The notes under the pieces were generated by a model. The model ran no database searches and was not told the DNA's origin. It saw only the letters and a list, made by a program, of their open reading frames with translations. Positions 37,207-64,000 of a DNA stretch of 64,000 nt are shown here, in pieces (position 1 is the stretch's first letter; every line of letters begins with the position of its first letter). This DNA is from Gadus chalcogrammus. Lineage: Eukaryota; Chordata; Actinopteri; Gadiformes; Gadidae. The stretch spans positions 14,408,107-14,472,106 of the forward strand of contig NC_079414.1 in the NCBI RefSeq assembly GCF_026213295.1, written 5' to 3'. The translations under genes and the position numbers were made by a program.

Positions 37207-37525
37207 TCACAAGCCTCCGACGAGCCTTTCGCCGGAGGAATAACGTATCCCAAACATTTCTCGGGGTATGGGTGTAGGTCTGATGGTCTGCCGTCCACAA
37301 AATGAAAAGAACAGGGTTTTATGTGGAGGGCTCTTCAAATTTAGCACCTTTAGTAACATACGCCGGTCCTCATCGCTGGATGGCGGAGGATGAAGATTGA
37401 AGGTTGCCACACAACATTCTGCCCTGGTTTTCCCGTGTACAACACAGTATTGTTGCAAGGACACCTGTCTTTTATTCCAGTTGTTATGGCAGCCCCGAAC
37501 GGAACAAATAATGCTGGTCATCTTG
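37207..37525 (-). pseudogene. THAP-like zinc finger of ISL2EU element
   Basis: From the methionine at about 37525 the frame reads MTSIICSVRGCHNNWNKRQ, then a stretch with FNLHPPPSSDEDRR and LLKVLNLKSPPHK. The C-x4-C start, the F-x2-P turn and the later hydrophobic spacing fit a diverged THAP finger. The closing C-x2-H is lost or shifted. It is the DNA-binding end of the transposon protein, not a host THAP gene. Confidence 0.6.
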
Positions 37526-37698
37526 ACTAAAATTGCTAATGTATTGTGCCAATGATAACGGACTGAGTTGCTCAACCCGAAGATAAAACACAAAACGGAA
37601 CCAATATGGCGCCCCCGATTATGTAAGGCAGGAATAGAATGGTTTGTGTTCTGGTGGCTGCATTTGCGACCCCTGCCGGTTCCACTGTAGGCCTACTT

Positions 37699-37848
<150 letters not shown>

Positions 37849-37917
37849 AGTGAGTGAGTGAGAGTCAGCGAACTAACATTTGCATGCAGATTTGCAAAAA
37901 AAAAAAAAGGAGAAACG

Positions 37918-40790
37918 TAGGCAAGGCAAGGCAAGGCAAGGCAACTTTATTTATATAGCACTTTTCATACACAAGGCAGACTCAAAGTGCTTCACATATA
38001 AACATTGTTATACATTAAAAAAGAAAAGAAAACATATGCAAAGAAATTAGTAAAATAGAAAGTTAAAAAGGCTTTTTAGTAAGTAAAATTGAAAGTGAGT
38101 TAAAAAGGCATTTTAGTAAAATAAAGCTAAAGTATTTAAGATTTAGCAGAAAGCTAAAGCAAACATAAAAGTCTTCAATCTTGTTTTGAAGGTGCTCAGA
38201 GTTGGGGCAAGTCTTAAATCCTCAGGGAGTTTATTCCAGCTATTTGTTACATAGTAACTAAATCCTGTTTTCCCATGTTTCGTGTTTACTCGGGGGATAA
38301 TTAACAGATTGGTCTCAGAAGATCTTAGTGTTCTAGAAGGCTTATGTAGTGGAAGCATATCAGTTAAATATTTTGGGCCTAAACCATGTAGGGATTTATA
38401 GGTTAGCAACATGATTTTAAAATCAATTCTCTGACCTACAGGAAGCCAATGTAACGATTTAAGAATTGGTGTAATATGTTCAAATTTTTTGGTCTTTGTT
38501 AATACTCTAGCAGCAGCATTCTGAACAAGCTGAAGCTTCCTTAGAGTTTGTTTTGGGAGACCTGTAAGGAGACCATTGCAGTAATCAAGCTTACTAGTGA
38601 TAAAGGCATGTACAAGTTTTTGTAAGTCTTCTGTGGACATGAGCCCTCTAAGTCTTGCTACATTTTTAAGGTGATAATATGCAGATTTTGTAACTGATTT
38701 GATGTGACTTTCGAAATGTAAATCAGAATCCATGATAACCCCTAGGTTTCTGGCTTTGATTGAGGTTTTCAGGGACAGAGAGTGAAGGTGTTGGGTTACT
38801 TTAAGCCTTTCCGTTTTAGCACCAAATACAATTATCTCTGTTTTATCCTCATTTAGCTGAAGGAAATTTCGGCACATCCAGTCTTTCACTTGCTCAATGC
38901 TCTGGCACAGCAGATCTATGGGCCGATAGTCATTTGGTGATAGCGATACATAGATTTGCGTGTCATCAGCATAGCAATGATGGTCAATATTGTTATTATG
39001 CATGATTTGCCCTAGTGGGAGCATGTAGATGTTGAATAAAGAGGGTCCTAAGATCGAACCTTGTGGGACTCCACACATCACGTTGGTTGATTCTGATACA
39101 AAGTCGCCGATGGAAACAAAGTAGTTCCTATTTTGTAGGTAGGATCTGAACCAATTTAAGACTGTGCCTGAAAGCCCCACCCAGTTTTCTAACCTGTCCA
39201 AAAGTATTGTATGGTCTACAGTGTCGAATGCAGCACTGAGGTCTAGTAGCATTAGTATTGAGGTTTTTCCAGAGTCTGTGTTAAGACGGATGTCGTTTAC
39301 AACTTTAATGAGGGCGGTCTCAGTGCTGTGCAGGGGTCGAAATCCTGATTGGAAGGTGTCATAACAACCAGTTGATGCCAGGAAGTGATTAAGTTGCTGG
39401 AGGACAACTTTCTCAATGATTTTACTTATGAAGGGCAGATTTGATATTGGTCTGTAGTTGTTAATAATAGAGGTATCTAGGCTCCGCTTTTTTAAAAGGG
39501 GTTTAATAACTGCAGTTTTCAGGGCTTTTGGAAAGTTGCCTGACTGGAGAGAGTTGTTAACTATCTGCAATATGTCTATTGCTAGGCAGTCAAAAACATT
39601 CTTAAAGAGGTTGGTAGGTAAAGAATCAAGGCAACAGGTGGATGGCTTTAGTTGTGTAACAGTTTCCACAAGAGTTTTAGAGTCAATAACATTAAAGCAT
39701 GCCATCCCTGCCACGTTACTTTTGCCTGAACAGGGTGGTAGTCCAACATTTTTGTTTGAAGTGGAGATATTGATGGCGCGTCTGATGCCTTCAATTTTAT
39801 CAGTATAAAAAGCTGCAAACTCATTGCATTTCTGCGTGGAATGGAGATCAGGTGGAATTTGTGTTGGGGGGTTGGTCAGTCTGTCAACAGTTGCAAATAG
39901 GGTTTTTGCATTATTATTATTGGATTTAATGATATTGGAGAAAAATGTTTCTCTAGCACTTTTTAAGTCTGAATTGTAGGCACGGAGGCTCTCTTTGTAG
40001 ATATCATGGTGAATTTGAAGTTTTGTTTTACGCCAGATGCGTTCAACCTTCCTGCATTCTTTTTTCTGTGCTGTTACAGAGGCAGCTTTTCTCCAGGGTG
40101 CCTTTTGCTTTCCAGAAATCGTTTTAACCTTATAAGGTGCAATGACATCCATGATTTTCAAAATTTTCAAATTAAAGTTTTCTACAAGATCATCAGCAGA
40201 ACATGGGTTGAGAGGTGGTAGTAAGGAGATGGCCTTTCTAAAAAGTACATACGATTCTTCATTGATATACCGTTTTTTGACAGTATTTGATTTTGTCTGT
40301 ATGTCGGGAATAAACGATATATTAAAGAAAACACAAAAGTGGTCAGACAAGGAAGGATCAGTCACAGAGAGATCAGAAACATTGAGGCCCTTTGTGATAA
40401 CCAGGTCTAGAGTGTGGCCCTTACAATGAGTAGTCTCTTTCACATGTTGGGACAGTTCAAATGTGTCCAAAATGGTAAAAAGTTTTTTTGCACACTTGTC
40501 ATTCAAATCATCAGTATGAAAATTGAAGTCACCAGTTATAACTAGACAGTCAAAGTCTGTGGAGATGCTAGACAATAATTCTGTGAATTCATCGAAAAAA
40601 TTTGCAGAGTATGTGGGTGGCCTGTAAATAATTAATAGGAGAACTCTGGGGGAGCATTTCAATACAGCACAAAGGTATTCGAATGATGGAAAATCACCAA
40701 ATAACATCTGTTTCCCCTGAAAATCATTTTTAAATATAACAGCAAGCCTACAGGAAACTAGGCTAAATTAACTACCAATGCACTAGGCTA
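37918..40790 (-). mobile_element. L2-like LINE retrotransposon, 5' truncated
   Basis: On the minus strand the copy ends in a (TGCCT)n-type tail. On the plus strand this reads GGCAAGGCAAGGCAAGGCAA, followed by a TTTATTTATATAGCAC motif, at 37920-37960. The tail follows a long ORF2 (38143-40707). The 5' part with ORF1 and most of the endonuclease is missing. The ORF is intact over 854 residues, which makes this one of the younger insertions in the window. Confidence 0.88.
38143..40707 (-). CDS. LINE ORF2 protein: endonuclease end plus reverse transcriptase
   Basis: An 854-residue open frame, 5' truncated by the insertion itself. The N-terminal part keeps the end of an AP-type endonuclease (LVITGDFNFHTDDLND near residue 60, THCKGHTLDLVIT, then SLSDHFCVFF). 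The middle holds the reverse transcriptase: QSGFRPLHSTETALIK, LLDLSAAFDTVDH, CGVPQGSILGPSLFNIYM and the catalytic HCYADDTQIYV. A C-terminal domain with WLPVGQRIDFKIMLLTYKSL closes it. The wording of these motifs is that of fish L2/CR1-group LINEs. The first methionine is not a real start, since the true ORF2 begins upstream of the truncation. No stop or frameshift is seen in 2.5 kb. Confidence 0.9.
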   Translation of the reverse strand: MLFGDFPSFEYLCAVLKCSPRVLLLIIYRPPTYSANFFDEFTELLSSISTDFDCLVITGDFNFHTDDLNDKCAKKLFTILDTFELSQHVKETTHCKGHTLDLVITKGLNVSDLSVTDPSLSDHFCVFFNISFIPDIQTKSNTVKKRYINEESYVLFRKAISLLPPLNPCSADDLVENFNLKILKIMDVIAPYKVKTISGKQKAPWRKAASVTAQKKECRKVERIWRKTKLQIHHDIYKESLRAYNSDLKSARETFFSNIIKSNNNNAKTLFATVDRLTNPPTQIPPDLHSTQKCNEFAAFYTDKIEGIRRAINISTSNKNVGLPPCSGKSNVAGMACFNVIDSKTLVETVTQLKPSTCCLDSLPTNLFKNVFDCLAIDILQIVNNSLQSGNFPKALKTAVIKPLLKKRSLDTSIINNYRPISNLPFISKIIEKVVLQQLNHFLASTGCYDTFQSGFRPLHSTETALIKVVNDIRLNTDSGKTSILMLLDLSAAFDTVDHTILLDRLENWVGLSGTVLNWFRSYLQNRNYFVSIGDFVSESTNVMCGVPQGSILGPSLFNIYMLPLGQIMHNNNIDHHCYADDTQIYVSLSPNDYRPIDLLCQSIEQVKDWMCRNFLQLNEDKTEIIVFGAKTERLKVTQHLHSLSLKTSIKARNLGVIMDSDLHFESHIKSVTKSAYYHLKNVARLRGLMSTEDLQKLVHAFITSKLDYCNGLLTGLPKQTLRKLQLVQNAAARVLTKTKKFEHITPILKSLHWLPVGQRIDFKIMLLTYKSLHGLGPKYLTDMLPLHKPSRTLRSSETNLLIIPRVNTKHGKTGFSYYVTNSWNKLPEDLRLAPTLSTFKTRLKTFMFALAFC

Positions 40791-41290
40791 CATCATCCTA
40801 GTGAGATGTAGCGCATCTCACAAGGATGATGAATGATAATGATCATTCATTGGGGAATTCATTGGGGAGTGATCATTTTCACTCGTTGGTCACGGGGTTG
40901 GGGAGGACCTTAATTTCCTCCCCTGTTAAAAAAGGGGGAGGAACAGCTCCACTTCAGTGCTTCCAGCCTGGGGAGAAGATTACTTCACCTTGACAGAAGC
41001 CGTGGTTTCACGGGACGGGCCATTAGGCCAACAAGGTAATTTTTTTGCTTAATTTTCAGAAAGTAAAGTTCGCTGATATGGAATGTACACTTTTAACCAA
41101 AATAATTGGCCTATGATATAAAATCCATTTAAATTGACTGAAAAATCGTTCGATTTACAAAACATTTCATAGGCAATTTCTAATGTAACATTAATTCGGC
41201 TATACATTCACTGATATGCCTACCGAACGTAAACTTGTATCGGCCTTGAAGACCCATAGTTTTTGGTAACAAAGGTTACAATTTCCTGGA
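40791..41290 (+). other. Copy 2 upstream flank; possible non-coding first exon
   Basis: About 40970-41035 ends GCCATTAGGCCAACAAG followed by GTAATT, which could be a donor for a 5' untranslated exon spliced to the ATTTAG acceptor just before the start codon. Nothing else in the stretch supports this. The alternative is transcription from the TATA box at 41375. A short palindromic motif (GAGATGTAGCGCATCTCAC) stands at about 40803-40821. Confidence 0.3.
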
Positions 41291-41301
41291 ATATAAATTC
41301 T

Positions 41302-41325
41302 GTTTCGCTTTCACTTCACTTTTCA
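41302..41325 (-). promoter_or_regulatory. ISRE/IRF-like site upstream of copy 2
   Basis: The plus strand reads GTTTCGCTTTCACTTCAC followed by TTTTCAC. On the opposite strand this gives repeated GAAA words spaced two bases apart (GAAAGCGAAAC), which fits the interferon-stimulated response element GAAANNGAAAC. A further GAAAAGTGAAGTGAAA context lies next to it. It stands about 50 bp before a TATAAA and about 115 bp before the start codon. Confidence 0.55.
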
Positions 41326-41374
41326 CGATCTCTATTTGTAGCCTGTCCTTTATTTCTTCTTCTTAGGCGCACTT

Positions 41375-41380
41375 TATAAA
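41375..41380 (+). promoter_or_regulatory. TATA box candidate, copy 2
   Basis: TATAAA inside ACTTTATAAATG, 61 bp before the ATG at 41442. This would place transcription start near 41405 and give a short 5' leader. The pairing with the ISRE-like site just upstream is the usual layout of an interferon-inducible core promoter. Confidence 0.45.
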
Positions 41381-41441
41381 TGTGTAGGCCAACATGCTAT
41401 TTCTAGCCTTATTGTAACACTTAAATGTTTCGATTATTTAG

Positions 41442-63938
<22,497 letters not shown>

Positions 63939-64000
63939 CCATGATCTCTTTGGCTTCTTTGGCCGGTAAACATTGATTCCTCCATGTGTTCTGGCATCAT

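Larger units (their letters stand above)
35995..37600 (-). mobile_element. ISL2EU-type DNA transposon (THAP + DDE transposase), decayed
   Basis: Minus-strand order is THAP-like zinc finger (about 37207-37525), helix-turn-helix of the Tnp_4 type (about 36580-36760), then DDE_Tnp_4 catalytic piece (36177-36410) and a C-terminal tail ending around 36013. This is the layout of the ISL2EU (IS4EU) group. Exact ends were not identified. Frame breaks between the pieces make it inactive. Confidence 0.75.

Overview
The window reads as nuclear DNA of a teleost fish. It has short coding exons with GT-AG introns and very long (GT)n/(CA)n arrays. It is dense in fish-type mobile DNA: PIF/Harbinger, ISL2EU, hAT, TTAA-flanked Kolobok-like elements, L2-like LINE, Ty3/gypsy and tRNA-derived SINEs. 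The species is not determined; no bacterial or organellar features were seen.

The host content is two head-to-tail paralogues on the + strand, here called copy 1 (8451-33405, 23 exons seen, first exon not found) and copy 2 (41442-63938, 24 exons, start and stop both present). Exon lengths and intron phases match exon by exon; only exon 2 differs, by 6 bases. Joined in frame, copy 2 gives 1,075 residues. The order is SAM domain, two ubiquitin-like (Ubl) folds, a helical middle region, a von Willebrand A (vWA) domain with a complete MIDAS metal site, a ubiquitin-conjugating E2 domain with a candidate catalytic cysteine, and a C-terminal U-box of the E3 type. One chain would therefore carry an oligomerisation module, Ubl folds, a vWA domain and both late steps of a ubiquitin cascade. 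I do not recognise a named gene with this architecture. It is the best candidate for an undescribed system here. A TATA box and an interferon-response-like site lie just upstream of the copy 2 start codon, which suggests an inducible, possibly antiviral, gene.

Layout. 1-5406: a Harbinger element carrying a nested palindromic array, then a hAT element. 5407-8450: no recognised gene. 8451-33405: copy 1; its introns hold a duplicated repeat block (9.3-12.2 kb), several hAT and TTAA elements, and a complete but decayed gypsy element inside the intron that splits the E2 domain. 33406-41441: intergenic, with a hAT-like relic, an ISL2EU transposon, a long GT array and an L2-like LINE. 41442-63938: copy 2, with introns filled by a LINE fragment, a MITE nested in a SINE, hAT, Kolobok-like and palindromic elements and five long simple-repeat tracts.

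All mobile-element coding pieces look truncated or frameshifted. By contrast, all 47 exons of the two paralogues are open and in phase. That contrast is the main reason to think both copies are, or recently were, functional genes.
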